Shown here piece after piece: positions 1 to 9,136 of a stretch of 64,000 nt of DNA. The notes beneath the pieces were generated by a model. That model saw only the letters and a program-made list of their open reading frames with translations. It was not told the origin of the DNA and made no database searches. A program made the position numbers and the translations under genes. Position 1 is the stretch's first letter. Every line of letters starts with the position of its first letter. The stretch spans positions 124,001 to 188,000 of the forward strand of contig NZ_FXAN01000040.1 in the NCBI RefSeq assembly GCF_900176645.1. Reading direction: 5' to 3'. The stretch comes from Burkholderia singularis. GTDB lineage: Bacteria; Pseudomonadota; Gammaproteobacteria; Burkholderiales; Burkholderiaceae.

Positions 1-1945
1 GCGCAACCTCGGAATCGTCGGTCCGGCCGTTCGGCGCGCCGCTCTGGCCGCGGCCGTCGCCCAGTGCCGGCGCAACGCGGGTATCGTGCCCGTCCTGCTC
101 GCTGCGCAGCCAATCGGCCGCGTTCGCGCCCGTCTGCTCGATCAGCCCCTTTGCGAGTTCCAGCGCCTGTCGCTCGAACAGCCGCCGGTAAATGCCGCCC
201 TCGAGCCGGATCAACGTATCGTGATTGCCTTCCTCGATCACGCGGCCCTTGTCGAGCACGATCAGCCGGTCGAGCGAGCGCACCGTCGACAGCCGGTGCG
301 CGACCACCAGCGTCGTGCGTCCGACCATCAGCCGCTCCATGGCCTGCTGGATCAGCACCTCGCTTTCGCTGTCGAGGTTCGACGTCGCCTCGTCCAGGAT
401 CAGCACCGGCGCATCGGCGAGGAACGCGCGCGCGATCGCGACGCGCTGCCGCTCGCCGCCCGACAGCTTGATGCCGCGCTCACCCACGAGCGTGTCGTAG
501 CCCTGCGGCAGCGACGCGATGAAGTCGTGCGCGCTCGCGAGCCGCGCCGCACGCTCGATCTCGGCGCGCGTCGCGGTGGGCCGCGCATACGCGATATTTT
601 CCGCGAGCGTGCGATGGAACAGCACGGGCTCCTGCTGGACGATTGCAATCTGGCTGCGCAGCGAAGCCTGCGTGACCTCGGCGATATCCTGGCCGTCGAT
701 CGTGATGCGCCCGCTGTCGACATCGTAAAGCCGCTGAATCAGCTTGATGAACGACGTTTTGCCCGAGCCGGAATGCCCGACGAGCCCGATGCGCTCGCCC
801 GGTGCGATCCGGATCGAGAAATCGTTGTACAGCGGTTGCGAGCTTTGTCCGTAGCGGAACGTCACGTGCTCGAAGCGGATTTCGCCGCGTCCGATCGCGA
901 TCGGTTTCGCGCCGGGCTTGTCGTCGATGCCGAGCGGCTGCTGCTCCAGCGACACGAGTTCTTCCATGTCGTTGACCGAGCGCTGCACGTTGCGGATGTG
1001 CATGCCGATGTCGCGCAGGTAGCCTTGCAGCATCAGGAACGTCGTCAGTGCGAGCGTGATGTCGCCGACGCTCGCGCGATCGTTCGCCCACAGCCACAGC
1101 GCCGCGCCGAGAATCGCCGCTTGCATCGCGACGAGCATCATGCCCTGCACGCCGCCGTTCAGCGTGCCGCGCCGCCATGTGCGGCGCGTGCGCACCCGCC
1201 ATTTCGACACGACGCGATCGAGCCGCGTTTCCTCGCGCGCTTCCGCGCCGAACGCCTTGACGACGGCGTTGCAGCTGATCGCGTCGGCGAGTGCGCCGCC
1301 CATGCGGGTGTCCCACATGTTGCTCAGCCGGGCGGCGGGCGCGACGAAGCGTGTTGCCATCGTCGCCGTCACCGCGATGAACGCGATCGAGCCGCCGCCG
1401 ACCACCACGCCCATCACCGGCCAGTGCGCGCCGAGCAGCAGCGTCGCGCCGACGAGGATCGCCACGGAAGGCAGCAGCGCGACGAGCAGCGTATCGTTCA
1501 GCAGGTCGACCGCCCACATGCCGCGCGTGACCTTGCGCACCGTCGAGCCGGCGAAGCTGTTCGCGTGCCAGTCGGTCGAGAAGCGCTGTACGCGGTGAAA
1601 CGCGTCGGCTGCGATTTTGCTCATCATCTTGAGCGTGAGCACGATGATGTTCATGAACACCGCCTGCCGCACCAACGTACCCGCCATGCCGATTCCGATC
1701 AGCATCCCGAACGCGTGCAGCGCGTCGCGCCACGCCGCGGCCTTGCCCGCAGCCGATGCGCCATGCGACAGTGCATCGACGAGCCGGCCCGCGAAGAGCG
1801 GGATCAGCACGTCGCCGAGCGCGCCGGCGAGTGCGAGCAGCATGATGGCGGCGATGCGCACGGGTTGCGTGCGCCAATGCCGGAAAGTGAATGCGAGCAC
1901 GTCGGTAAACGCCCGCCCGCCAGGGTTCCTTGTTTTCTGGACCAT
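1..1945 (-). CDS. ABC exporter, fused membrane and ATPase domains (3' end outside window)
   Basis: This is a type IV-like ABC exporter half-transporter; the substrate is unknown. The N-terminal ~330 residues form the six-helix membrane domain. The ATPase domain follows, with Walker A GHSGSGKTS near residue 390, signature LSGGERQR near 490, Walker B ILILDEATSNLDSE near 515 and H-loop AHRLST near 550. The ATG at 1945 is the first possible start, because an in-frame TGA lies two codons upstream. The reading frame is still open at position 1 after 648 codons, so the C-terminus lies beyond the left edge. The tail after the ATPase is Asp/Gly-rich and unconserved. Such proteins work as homodimers in the inner membrane and usually export lipids, drugs or peptides. 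The neighbours give no hint of substrate. Confidence 0.9.
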   Translation of the reverse strand, partial: MVQKTRNPGGRAFTDVLAFTFRHWRTQPVRIAAIMLLALAGALGDVLIPLFAGRLVDALSHGASAAGKAAAWRDALHAFGMLIGIGMAGTLVRQAVFMNIIVLTLKMMSKIAADAFHRVQRFSTDWHANSFAGSTVRKVTRGMWAVDLLNDTLLVALLPSVAILVGATLLLGAHWPVMGVVVGGGSIAFIAVTATMATRFVAPAARLSNMWDTRMGGALADAISCNAVVKAFGAEAREETRLDRVVSKWRVRTRRTWRRGTLNGGVQGMMLVAMQAAILGAALWLWANDRASVGDITLALTTFLMLQGYLRDIGMHIRNVQRSVNDMEELVSLEQQPLGIDDKPGAKPIAIGRGEIRFEHVTFRYGQSSQPLYNDFSIRIAPGERIGLVGHSGSGKTSFIKLIQRLYDVDSGRITIDGQDIAEVTQASLRSQIAIVQQEPVLFHRTLAENIAYARPTATRAEIERAARLASAHDFIASLPQGYDTLVGERGIKLSGGERQRVAIARAFLADAPVLILDEATSNLDSESEVLIQQAMERLMVGRTTLVVAHRLSTVRSLDRLIVLDKGRVIEEGNHDTLIRLEGGIYRRLFERQALELAKGLIEQTGANAADWLRSEQDGHDTRVAPALGDGRGQSGAPNGRTDDSEVA

Positions 1946-2361
1946 TTGTCAGAGCCCGGCCGCTCGTGACGAGCCGGGACTTGTCGATGAATTGTTTGAA
2001 AGCGAAAGCCGGACCCCGCGCTATTGCGCGGATGGATTGCGAAAAAACGAAAACTATCCGGAAACGGCGCGAGCCCGATGCGGCGCCGCGTGAACGGCAC
2101 TCAGCGGAAGAACGGCGCGCGCCGAAGGACTGCGAAACCGGAGGCGGCATGCATGCGTGACGACATTTGGCACCTCCTTTGCGTGATTGAGGAAAGAGAA
2201 GAGATCGAGCGGAAATGCTGCTCGTGGCAACGATTCTAACGATGCTTGCGTATCGCTGCAATGTCCGGTTCATGCGATTGTTGCCGAATCGATACGCCGC
2301 CATTTACTCCGCGTTATGGGACAATCCGGCGTCCCTGACAGAACGGAGCATTGACGAAACG
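1946..2361. other. Divergent intergenic region, 416 bp
   Basis: This lies between the divergent ABC exporter and DyP peroxidase genes and should hold both promoters. A short hairpin, GCTCG-TGA-CGAGC, sits at 1962-1974. Overlapping open frames here have no ribosome-binding site and unlikely composition. I see no convincing operator or small gene. Confidence 0.5.
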
Positions 2362-3243
2362 ATGAGCGACTTTCAGCAAGGCATTCTGGCGCCGATTCCG
2401 GCCGCGAGCCGCTACCTGTCTTTCCGGATCGCCGACGTGCAGGCGGCGCCGCGCGTGCTGGCGGCGTTGCGCGACGCGGTCGACGGGAGCGATACCGTGA
2501 TCGGCATCGGGCCATCGCTCGTGCAGGCGCTCGACAAGAAGATCGATGGACTGAAGGAGTTTCCTGCGCTGTCGGTGCCGGGCGCGCCGGTGCCGTCGAC
2601 CCCCGCCGCGTTGTGGGTGTGGCTGCGGGCCGACGACGCGGGTGCCGCGTTGCTGCGCTCGCTCGACATCGAGCGGCTCGCCGCGCCCGCGTTCGCGCTC
2701 GATAGTGCGGTCAACGCGTTTCGCTACGCGGACGATCGCGATTTGTCCGGCTACGAGGACGGCACCGAGAATCCGCAAGGCGACGAGGCGCTCGAGGCCG
2801 CGTTCGTGTCCGGCAAAGGCGCGGGACTCGACGGCGCGAGCTTCGTCGCAGTCCAGCAGTGGGTGCACGACTTCGACAAGATGCGTGCGATTCCAGGCGA
2901 CGAAATGGATCGGATCATCGGTCGCCGCAAGCAAGACAACGAGGAACTCGACGGCGCGCCCGACTACGCGCACGTGAAGCGCACCGAGCAGGAAAGCTTC
3001 ACGCCGCAGGCGGTGGTGCTGAGGCGTTCGTCGCCGTGGGCGGACGAGCGCCGCGGGGGCCTTTATTTCGTCGCGTTCGGGCACTCGTTGCGCGCGTTCG
3101 AGGTGCAGATGCGCCGGATGATCGGCGCGACCGACGGCGTGCATGACGGTCTGTTCCGCTTCACGCAGCCGATCACGGGCTCGTTTTTCTGGTGCCCGCC
3201 CGTCAAGGACGGCAAGCTCGATCTATCCGCGCTCGGGTTGTGA
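2362..3243 (+). CDS. Dyp-type haem peroxidase
   Basis: This 293-residue protein is a dye-decolourising peroxidase of the compact YfeX-like (P/B) class. It binds haem b and oxidises bulky reductants with hydrogen peroxide; members are cytosolic or loaded into encapsulins. The family hallmark GxxDG is present as GYEDG at residues 130-134, with Asp133 as the expected distal acid. A His in DYAHVKR (residue 204) is the likely proximal haem ligand. The open frame extends further upstream, but the ATG at 2362 has a GGAG about 14 bases ahead and starts the family-like N-terminus MSDFQQGILAP. It ends 6 bp from the convergent OsmC-like gene. No encapsulin gene is adjacent. The physiological substrate cannot be told from sequence. 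Confidence 0.93.
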   Translation: MSDFQQGILAPIPAASRYLSFRIADVQAAPRVLAALRDAVDGSDTVIGIGPSLVQALDKKIDGLKEFPALSVPGAPVPSTPAALWVWLRADDAGAALLRSLDIERLAAPAFALDSAVNAFRYADDRDLSGYEDGTENPQGDEALEAAFVSGKGAGLDGASFVAVQQWVHDFDKMRAIPGDEMDRIIGRRKQDNEELDGAPDYAHVKRTEQESFTPQAVVLRRSSPWADERRGGLYFVAFGHSLRAFEVQMRRMIGATDGVHDGLFRFTQPITGSFFWCPPVKDGKLDLSALGL

Positions 3244-3249
3244 CGCGCG

Positions 3250-3651
3250 TCATTTGAGCGCCGTGTCGATCCGCGTGCCGCGCTTGATGAAGAGCGTGAC
3301 GGGCGTTTTCTCGCTGATTTCCAGCAACCGCTGGCATTGCGCGTCGTCGAGCGGCCCGTCGACGGTGATCGTGCGCCGCACGTACTGCGTGCCGTCGCGC
3401 TCGACGTGCAGCTCGGCGCGCGCGCTGAGCCGCGCGTCGGGCCAGCTCTTGCGTTGCATGTACATCCGCAGCGTCGCGACGGTGCAGGCGACGAGCCCGG
3501 ACAGCACGAACTCGTAGGGCGCCGGGCCGGCGTCGTTGCCGCCTTCGCGCGTATGCTCGTCGCCTTGCAGGCGGTGCGAGCCGGCTTGCAGATCGACGAC
3601 GTAGTTCGCTGCATCGGGCGCCATTTCGGCGGTGGCATGGAAGAACGACAT
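3250..3651 (-). CDS. OsmC family protein
   Basis: This 133-residue protein has the OsmC/Ohr fold. The family includes thiol peroxidases that detoxify organic hydroperoxides, plus less defined relatives. The first conserved cysteine is present in LSGLVACTVATLRMYMQRK. The place where Ohr proteins carry the second cysteine reads SEKTPVTLFI, with Thr instead of Cys. This occurs in the broad COG1765 branch, so classic two-cysteine peroxidase chemistry should not be assumed. The ATG at 3651 was chosen because it starts the family-like MSFFHATAEM; an open frame continues upstream without a better ribosome site. It converges with the DyP peroxidase, so the two are probably not co-transcribed. It is distinct from the true Ohr at 55.5-55.9 kb. 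Confidence 0.85.
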   Translation of the reverse strand: MSFFHATAEMAPDAANYVVDLQAGSHRLQGDEHTREGGNDAGPAPYEFVLSGLVACTVATLRMYMQRKSWPDARLSARAELHVERDGTQYVRRTITVDGPLDDAQCQRLLEISEKTPVTLFIKRGTRIDTALK

Positions 3652-3805
3652 GGCGGCTCTCACGAAAAAGGAATCGGTTGTGGCCGGGGCATCGGCCATG
3701 TGCATCAGGATAAACGGGTTCGCGCGCGTGCGTCGGATGGTCGCTCGCGTATGAACGCCGCGTTCCGCGTTTTGTTTTGTCGACGACGAATCAAAGGAGT
3801 GACCG

Positions 3806-4597
3806 ATGACGATACATCCGAACCCGCGCCTGGCCGGCAAGCGCGCATTCATCACCGGTGCGGCGGGCGGCTTGGGCCGCGCGATCGCGCGCCGGATGGC
3901 CGAGCAGGGCGCGAAACTGTTTCTGACCGACATTGTCGATGCGCGCGTGCTCGACGCGCTTGCCGCCGAGTTGAACGCCGCAGCGGGCGGGCAGATCGCG
4001 TGGTCGGCCGTGCAGGACGTCGCCGACGATGCGCAATGGCCGGCGCATCTGGCGCGGGCGAGCGACGTGATGGGCGGCTTGTCGGTGCTGGTGCACAACG
4101 CGGGGGTCGGCTCGGTCGGCGCGATCGGGCAGATCGAACGCGACGAGTGGCGGCGCGTGATGGCGATCAACGTCGAAAGCATCGCGCTCGGCACCAAGCA
4201 TGCGCTGCGATATCTGGAGGCGGGCGCGCCCGCGTCGATCGTCAACATTTCGTCGGTGGCGGCGTTCAAGACGGAGCCCGACTACACCGTCTACAACGCG
4301 TCGAAGGCGGCGGTTGCGTCGCTGACGAAGTCGATCGCGGTCGATTGCGCGCGCCGGCAGACCGATGTGCGCTGTAATTCGATCCATCCGTCGTTCATTC
4401 TGACGGGCATCGTCGCGCCGATCGTTCGCCAGTTGGGCGAGAAAGAGGCGGTTCGCCGGCTCGCGCGCGGCGTACCGATGCGCCGGCTCGGCGAGCCGGA
4501 CGACGTTGCATACGCGGCCGTCTATCTCGCATCCGACGAGAGCCGCTACGTCACCGGCGCGGAGCTGGTGATCGACGGCGGCCTGTGCGCGGTTTGA
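3806..4597 (+). CDS. Short-chain dehydrogenase/reductase
   Basis: This 263-residue classical SDR has a Rossmann fold. The coenzyme motif TGAAGGLG is at residues 17-24, NAG at 98-100, the catalytic Ser near 150, and YNASK with Tyr163 and Lys167. An Asp at the end of beta-strand 2 (FLTDIVD) suggests NAD(H) rather than NADP(H). The C-terminal YVTGAELVIDGG is typical of enzymes of the FabG/hydroxysteroid dehydrogenase type. AAAGGAGTG just ahead of the ATG is a strong ribosome-binding site. The substrate is unknown. The gene stands alone between the OsmC-like gene and the convergent porin gene, with a hairpin terminator after it. Confidence 0.93.
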   Translation: MTIHPNPRLAGKRAFITGAAGGLGRAIARRMAEQGAKLFLTDIVDARVLDALAAELNAAAGGQIAWSAVQDVADDAQWPAHLARASDVMGGLSVLVHNAGVGSVGAIGQIERDEWRRVMAINVESIALGTKHALRYLEAGAPASIVNISSVAAFKTEPDYTVYNASKAAVASLTKSIAVDCARRQTDVRCNSIHPSFILTGIVAPIVRQLGEKEAVRRLARGVPMRRLGEPDDVAYAAVYLASDESRYVTGAELVIDGGLCAV

Positions 4598-4638
4598 TCC
4601 GCGCGCGGCACGCCGGTCGAGCGCGCCGCGTGCGGATC
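4596..4638. terminator. Bidirectional hairpin between convergent SDR and oprB genes
   Basis: GATCCGCGCGCGGC at 4596-4609 pairs with GCCGCGTGCGGATC at 4625-4638, a 14-bp stem with one G-T wobble and a 15-nt loop. It fills the space between the two stop codons. There is no U-tract, so it may act as a strong pause or RNA-end stabiliser in both directions. Confidence 0.55.
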
Positions 4639-4640
4639 GA

Positions 4641-6005
4641 TCAGAACGTGAGGCCGGTCTTCAGGCCGATCACGAATGCGTTCTTGTTTTTCGACGTGCC
4701 GCCCGGATGAAGGATGTATTGCAGATTCGGGCGGAAATACATCGACGCGGCCGGCGACCACGTGTAATACAGCTCGCTCACGTATTCATAGCCGCTGCCG
4801 GCGATCGTCGTGCCGCCGGTGCGCAGGTTGTTCTGTCGCACGTAATCGGCGTAGCGGCCGTTGTTGTGCGTTGCGCCGATCGCGAAGCCGACCGAATCGC
4901 GCAGGCGGTTGAACGGCCCCTTGTATTGCACGCCCGCCGCGATCTGGCCGTCGACGGCGGCCGTGTTCCGGTCGGCCTGCGTGATGTTCAGGAATACTGT
5001 CGCGCCCTGGCCGCCCGGCGAGCCCGTGATCTGCTGCTGGATGTTGACGTACACGCCGTACTGGCCGCTGCGCTTGAGCGCGGGCAGGCCGGTGAGGCCG
5101 CGCGGGTCGTGGTTGATGTCGTCGAACAGATCGTCGCCAGAGGACGTGTTGTACCAGAAGCCGAGCTTGTACGAGCCGGGCATGCCGCCGAGGCTCGGCA
5201 GCCAGCCGAATTCGACCGGGATGAGCGCGCCCGTCGTGCCGTCCGGGAAGCCGGGCTTCCAGCCGTTGTGGCGCGCGTAGCTGTCGCTGACATAGTTCGG
5301 GTTGACCTGGTAGATGCCGATCTGTCCGTAGAATTGCTGGACGGGCTGGAATTTGACGCGCGCGGCCCAGACGCTCGTCGGCCAGTTCAGCCAGTAGCCG
5401 CCGACAAGGTTGCCCGGTTGCGAGCCGCAAAAGGTCAAGTTCTCGAAATCGCACGAGAAGCTCGCGAAATCCTCACCGAGCGTGAGCCGGCCGAGCTTGA
5501 TTTGCAGGCGGTCGTCGAACAGCTTCTGGTTGATCCAAAATTGCGTCAGGTGCCAGGTTTGGCCGCGGCCGTAGACTTCCTGGATCAGCATGTTGTTGCC
5601 GATGTGCGCGTCCGCGCCGAGATCGCGGCCGTTGCGATCGGTCATCGTGAACTGGAACTGCGCGCCTTTCCAGCCGATCAGCTTGTTCAGATCGAGATTC
5701 GTGCCGATCGCCCACTGGTCGGTGTAGCGCGTCAGATGATCGGTGCCGCCGCTGAAGTTGTGCGCGAGCTCGCCGGTGTAGCTGGCGCTGAAGTTGATGC
5801 CCTTATCGGCGAGCCGCGTGCGCATACCGTTCCAGTCGCCCAGCAGATAAGGGCTATTGGTGAAGTCATACGCATGCGCGCTTGCCGCGCCGAGCGCCAG
5901 TGCTGCGCCCGCCGCGGCCTTCGACCAATGACGCACGCGCCGCTTTTGCGCCGCAGACGGATTCGCGCGGGTTTGCGCGGGTTCGATGAGCGTTTCTCCT
6001 CGCAT
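4641..6005 (-). CDS. oprB: Carbohydrate-selective porin, OprB family
   Basis: This 454-residue outer-membrane beta-barrel of the OprB family is expected to allow glucose or other sugar uptake across the outer membrane. After a charged N-terminus, a hydrophobic segment and AHA signal the export cleavage site (GASAHAYDF near residue 45). The mature protein begins with the family motif YLLGDWNGMRTRLADKGI and contains the typical QEVYGRG, LGRLTLGEDF and terminal GLKTGLTF strand. AGAGGAATCC before the ATG is a good ribosome-binding site. No sugar transporter is adjacent, so it appears to be a stand-alone porin. Two cysteines in FSCDFENLTFCGSQPGN could form an extracellular disulphide. Confidence 0.92.
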   Translation of the reverse strand: MRGETLIEPAQTRANPSAAQKRRVRHWSKAAAGAALALGAASAHAYDFTNSPYLLGDWNGMRTRLADKGINFSASYTGELAHNFSGGTDHLTRYTDQWAIGTNLDLNKLIGWKGAQFQFTMTDRNGRDLGADAHIGNNMLIQEVYGRGQTWHLTQFWINQKLFDDRLQIKLGRLTLGEDFASFSCDFENLTFCGSQPGNLVGGYWLNWPTSVWAARVKFQPVQQFYGQIGIYQVNPNYVSDSYARHNGWKPGFPDGTTGALIPVEFGWLPSLGGMPGSYKLGFWYNTSSGDDLFDDINHDPRGLTGLPALKRSGQYGVYVNIQQQITGSPGGQGATVFLNITQADRNTAAVDGQIAAGVQYKGPFNRLRDSVGFAIGATHNNGRYADYVRQNNLRTGGTTIAGSGYEYVSELYYTWSPAASMYFRPNLQYILHPGGTSKNKNAFVIGLKTGLTF

Positions 6006-6844
6006 TGGATTCCTCTATTTCGATTGTGATAGGCCGTTGAACGATCACAGGGGCGGCAACGGCTCCGCCTGGCGCCACGAATCGCCGTGGCGCGCCGCGA
6101 TACCGGCGATATTCGCGATGCGTCCGAGGTTCGGCGTATCGCGGGCAATCGGCGAAAAACCGCGAATGATGCTTGCGCGCGCCGGAATTGTCAAAAACCA
6201 AGCAGCCACAATCAACGTGGCCGAATCATTGACGCTTTCGTCGCGCGCACTGCTTAGGGCTATTGATCGTACTCAAAACAATGCGTGCGTGCTTTGAGCG
6301 TGCGTGGAGGCAAATTCGTTGTTGCGGCGCAGGAATTGCATGGAGATTCCAGCCATGGTCCGTTTAGTTGCGCAATCGGAACGTTTGTTGTGCATTGCAA
6401 TGTCGCAACCTGCCGCGATGCCGCGAGCGCGCCAATCGCCGCACCGGCGGCACCTTCGGCGTGCGCACGGCGTGGCGTTGGGGTTACGCGGAAGGAACAT
6501 GGCGCCGCGCCGGCAAACAGCGAGGCATAAGCCGGAAGCCCGCGCGCGAGCCGGCAACGACAGGCAATGCCGTACCGCCGCTGGCGGGGCGATTCAGCCA
6601 GCCGATGGGCGGCTCACAGTCATGAAAGCTTAACGTAATATTTTTGTTTCTGAAATAGAGCCAATGTAGCTTATTGGATTCAATTCCGTGCTGCGGAGCG
6701 GGCATTGCGCTATGTCGGCGAGAGCCGACAAGTAGCCTATTTCGTTCAGTGTCGTTGTTCCAATGGGATATTGATACGTTATATCATATCGTTTCCGGTG
6801 CGAGGCAGCCGGCGAATCTCTGTCTCACCTTCCACTCGCTATCG
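6006..6844. other. Long divergent intergenic region, 839 bp
   Basis: This separates oprB from the TonB receptor gene. The part next to oprB should hold its promoter. The middle (6300-6600) is GC-rich with overlapping short frames of unnatural composition, which I do not accept as genes. From about 6620 the DNA becomes AT-richer and carries the dyad at 6773-6790. I see no RNA gene. Confidence 0.5.
6773..6790 (+). promoter_or_regulatory. Zur-like dyad before the TonB receptor gene
   Basis: GATACGTTATATCATATC reads as an imperfect palindrome with 14 of 18 positions symmetric and a GTTATA core. It ends 54 bases before the receptor ATG. Zur-family zinc repressors bind AT-rich palindromes built around GTTATA/TATAAC, and the downstream protein resembles the zinc receptor ZnuD. 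Calling it a Zur site is inference. Confidence 0.4.
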
Positions 6845-8956
6845 ATGAATCCAGCAGACTCATTCCGTATCGTTCCGCCCTTCGTGCGCAGGTTTTCGCC
6901 GCTTCGTCCGCTGCCGCTGCTGCTTGCCGCCGGCCTCGCGCACGGTCAGAGCGCCGCGTCGGGCACCGCCCCCGCGTCCGCCGACGCGCCCGCTACAACA
7001 CTGCCGCCAATCTTCGTGACCGCGAATCCGCTTGGCTCCGCTGCGCTGAGCTCGCCCACTGCGTCGTTGTCCGGCGACGCGCTGACGCTGCGCCGCACCG
7101 ATTCGCTGGGCGATACGCTCAATGGTTTGCCCGGCGTGTCGACGACGACCTACGGGCCGATGGTCGGCCGTCCGATCATCCGCGGGATGGACGGCGACCG
7201 GATTCGTCTGCTGCAAAACGGCGTCGCGGCATATGACGCGTCGTCGCTGTCATACGACCACGCCGTTCCGGAGGACCCGTTGTCGATCGAGCGCATCGAG
7301 ATCGTGCGCGGGCCGGCCGCGCTGCTGTATGGCGGCAATGCGGTCGGCGGCGTCGTCAACACGATCGATAACCGGATTCCGCGCGAGCCGGTCAAAGGCG
7401 TGTCCGGCGCGCTCGATGCCAGCTATGGCGGCGCGAACAACGCGCGCTCGGGCGCGGCGCTCGTCGAAGGCGGCAACGGCCGCTTTGCGTTTCACGCGGA
7501 TGCGTTCGATCGCCAGACGAGCGACCTGCGCATTCCCGGTTTTGCCCATTCGGCCCGCCAGCGCGCGCTCGACGGCCCGGACGCGGACGAGCCGTCCGGC
7601 CGTCTGCCGAACAGCGACGGCCGCCGTTACGGCGGCGCGGCGGGCGGTTCGTACACGTGGGCCGACGGTTACGTCGGCGCGTCGTATAGCGGCTACGAGT
7701 CGAACTACGGCTCGGTCGCGGAAAGCGACGTGCGGCTCAAGATGCGCCAGCAGCGCGTGGCGATCGCATCGCAGGTGCGTAACCTGAGCGGCCCGTTCTC
7801 TCAATTGAAATTCGATTTCGCGTACACCGACTACGAGCACAAGGAAATCGAGGGCGGCGTGACTGGCACGACGTTCAAGAATCACGGCTACGAGGCGCGC
7901 ATCGAGGCACGGCATCGCAAGTTCGGTCCGTTCGAGGGCGCGCTCGGCGTGCAGGTCGGCCAGAACACGTTCTCGGCGCTCGGCGACGAGGCGCTCGCGC
8001 CGACCACGCGCACCACGAGCGTCGCGCTGTTCGGCCTCGAGCAATGGCAGGCGACGAGCGCGCTGAAGTTCTCCGCCGGCGTGCGCTACGAACACGTGAG
8101 CCTCGATCCCGCCGTCGTCGACGGCACCCGTTTCGCGTCTGCGCGTTCGCGTTCGTTCAATGCGGGCAGCGTATCGGCGGGCGCGTTGTATCAACTCGCG
8201 CCGGCGTGGGTGCTTGCGGGCAACGTCTCATATACGGAGCGCGCGCCCACGTTCTACGAGCTGTACTCGAACGGTCCGCACGGCGCGACGGGGCAGTTCC
8301 TGATCGGCAATCCGGATGCGCAGAAGGAAAAAGCGATCTCGACCGACCTGTCGCTGCGCTACGCGAGCGGTCCAAACAAAGGCAGCATTGGCGTGTTCTA
8401 TAGCCGTTTCAAAAATTATCTGGCCGAATACAACACGGGCCGCGTCGTCGACGACGGCGACGAGCCGGTGCCGCCCGGCGCAGACGGTGCGTTGAACGAA
8501 GCCGTTTATCGCGGCGTGCGTGCGGAATTTTACGGCGTCGAACTCGACGGCAAGTGGCGCGTGTTCGACAAGCGCGGGCATCGCGTCGATATCGAGGCAA
8601 CGGCCGATTACACGCGCGCGCGCAACGCCGATACCGGCGAGCCGCTGCCGCGTATCGCGCCGCTGCGCGCGACGCTCGCGGCCGATTATGGCTACGGGCC
8701 GTTCGGCGCGCGCGCGCAGCTTACGCACGCGTGGGCGCAGCATCGCGTGCCGCAGAACGATTTGCCGACCGACGGCTACACGTCGTTGGGCGTGGTGTTG
8801 ACGTATAAATTCCGTGTCGGTACGACGAACTGGCTTGCGTACTTGCGTGGTGACAACCTGACCAATCAGGACATTCGCTACGCGAGTTCGGTCGTGCGCG
8901 ATATCGCACCGCAAGGCGAACGCAGCGTGATGGTCGGGATGCGCTCGACGTTCTGA
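6845..8956 (+). CDS. TonB-dependent receptor, ZnuD-like
   Basis: This 703-residue outer-membrane receptor energised by TonB has a signal sequence ending near LAAGLAHGQS. The plug domain carries the pattern RPIIRGMDGDRIRLLQNG, the motif DHAVPEDPLSIERIEIVRGP, then ALLYGGNAVGGVVN. A 22-strand barrel follows and ends in an aromatic residue (RSTF). Plug and barrel signature segments follow the ZnuD zinc/haem receptor pattern. The His-rich zinc-binding loop known from Neisseria ZnuD is not evident. A longer open frame exists upstream, but the ATG at 6845 directly precedes the signal peptide. A Zur-like palindrome lies 55 bases upstream. Zinc is therefore the best guess for the ligand; haem or another metal chelate is possible. 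Confidence 0.85.
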   Translation: MNPADSFRIVPPFVRRFSPLRPLPLLLAAGLAHGQSAASGTAPASADAPATTLPPIFVTANPLGSAALSSPTASLSGDALTLRRTDSLGDTLNGLPGVSTTTYGPMVGRPIIRGMDGDRIRLLQNGVAAYDASSLSYDHAVPEDPLSIERIEIVRGPAALLYGGNAVGGVVNTIDNRIPREPVKGVSGALDASYGGANNARSGAALVEGGNGRFAFHADAFDRQTSDLRIPGFAHSARQRALDGPDADEPSGRLPNSDGRRYGGAAGGSYTWADGYVGASYSGYESNYGSVAESDVRLKMRQQRVAIASQVRNLSGPFSQLKFDFAYTDYEHKEIEGGVTGTTFKNHGYEARIEARHRKFGPFEGALGVQVGQNTFSALGDEALAPTTRTTSVALFGLEQWQATSALKFSAGVRYEHVSLDPAVVDGTRFASARSRSFNAGSVSAGALYQLAPAWVLAGNVSYTERAPTFYELYSNGPHGATGQFLIGNPDAQKEKAISTDLSLRYASGPNKGSIGVFYSRFKNYLAEYNTGRVVDDGDEPVPPGADGALNEAVYRGVRAEFYGVELDGKWRVFDKRGHRVDIEATADYTRARNADTGEPLPRIAPLRATLAADYGYGPFGARAQLTHAWAQHRVPQNDLPTDGYTSLGVVLTYKFRVGTTNWLAYLRGDNLTNQDIRYASSVVRDIAPQGERSVMVGMRSTF

Positions 8957-9136
8957 GCGGCCGGGCGCGTGCGCAAGTCGGCGGGCAGGCACGGCCAGGA
9001 TGGCGGGCGGGCTGGTGCCGACGGCCGTGCGTCGCGCCGATGCCGTGCAATCCGGCTTTTTGCCGCCGCTCGCGCGATGCGCGATTTCATGCGGCGCACG
9101 TCGCCCGCAGCGCTCGCCGCGGGCCGGCAGCAGTGC

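Noticed and set aside
86..1969. Long plus-strand open frame (627 codons) opposite the ABC exporter
   Set aside because: Arg/Ala/His-rich antisense shadow of the exporter, which has all ABC motifs on the minus strand.
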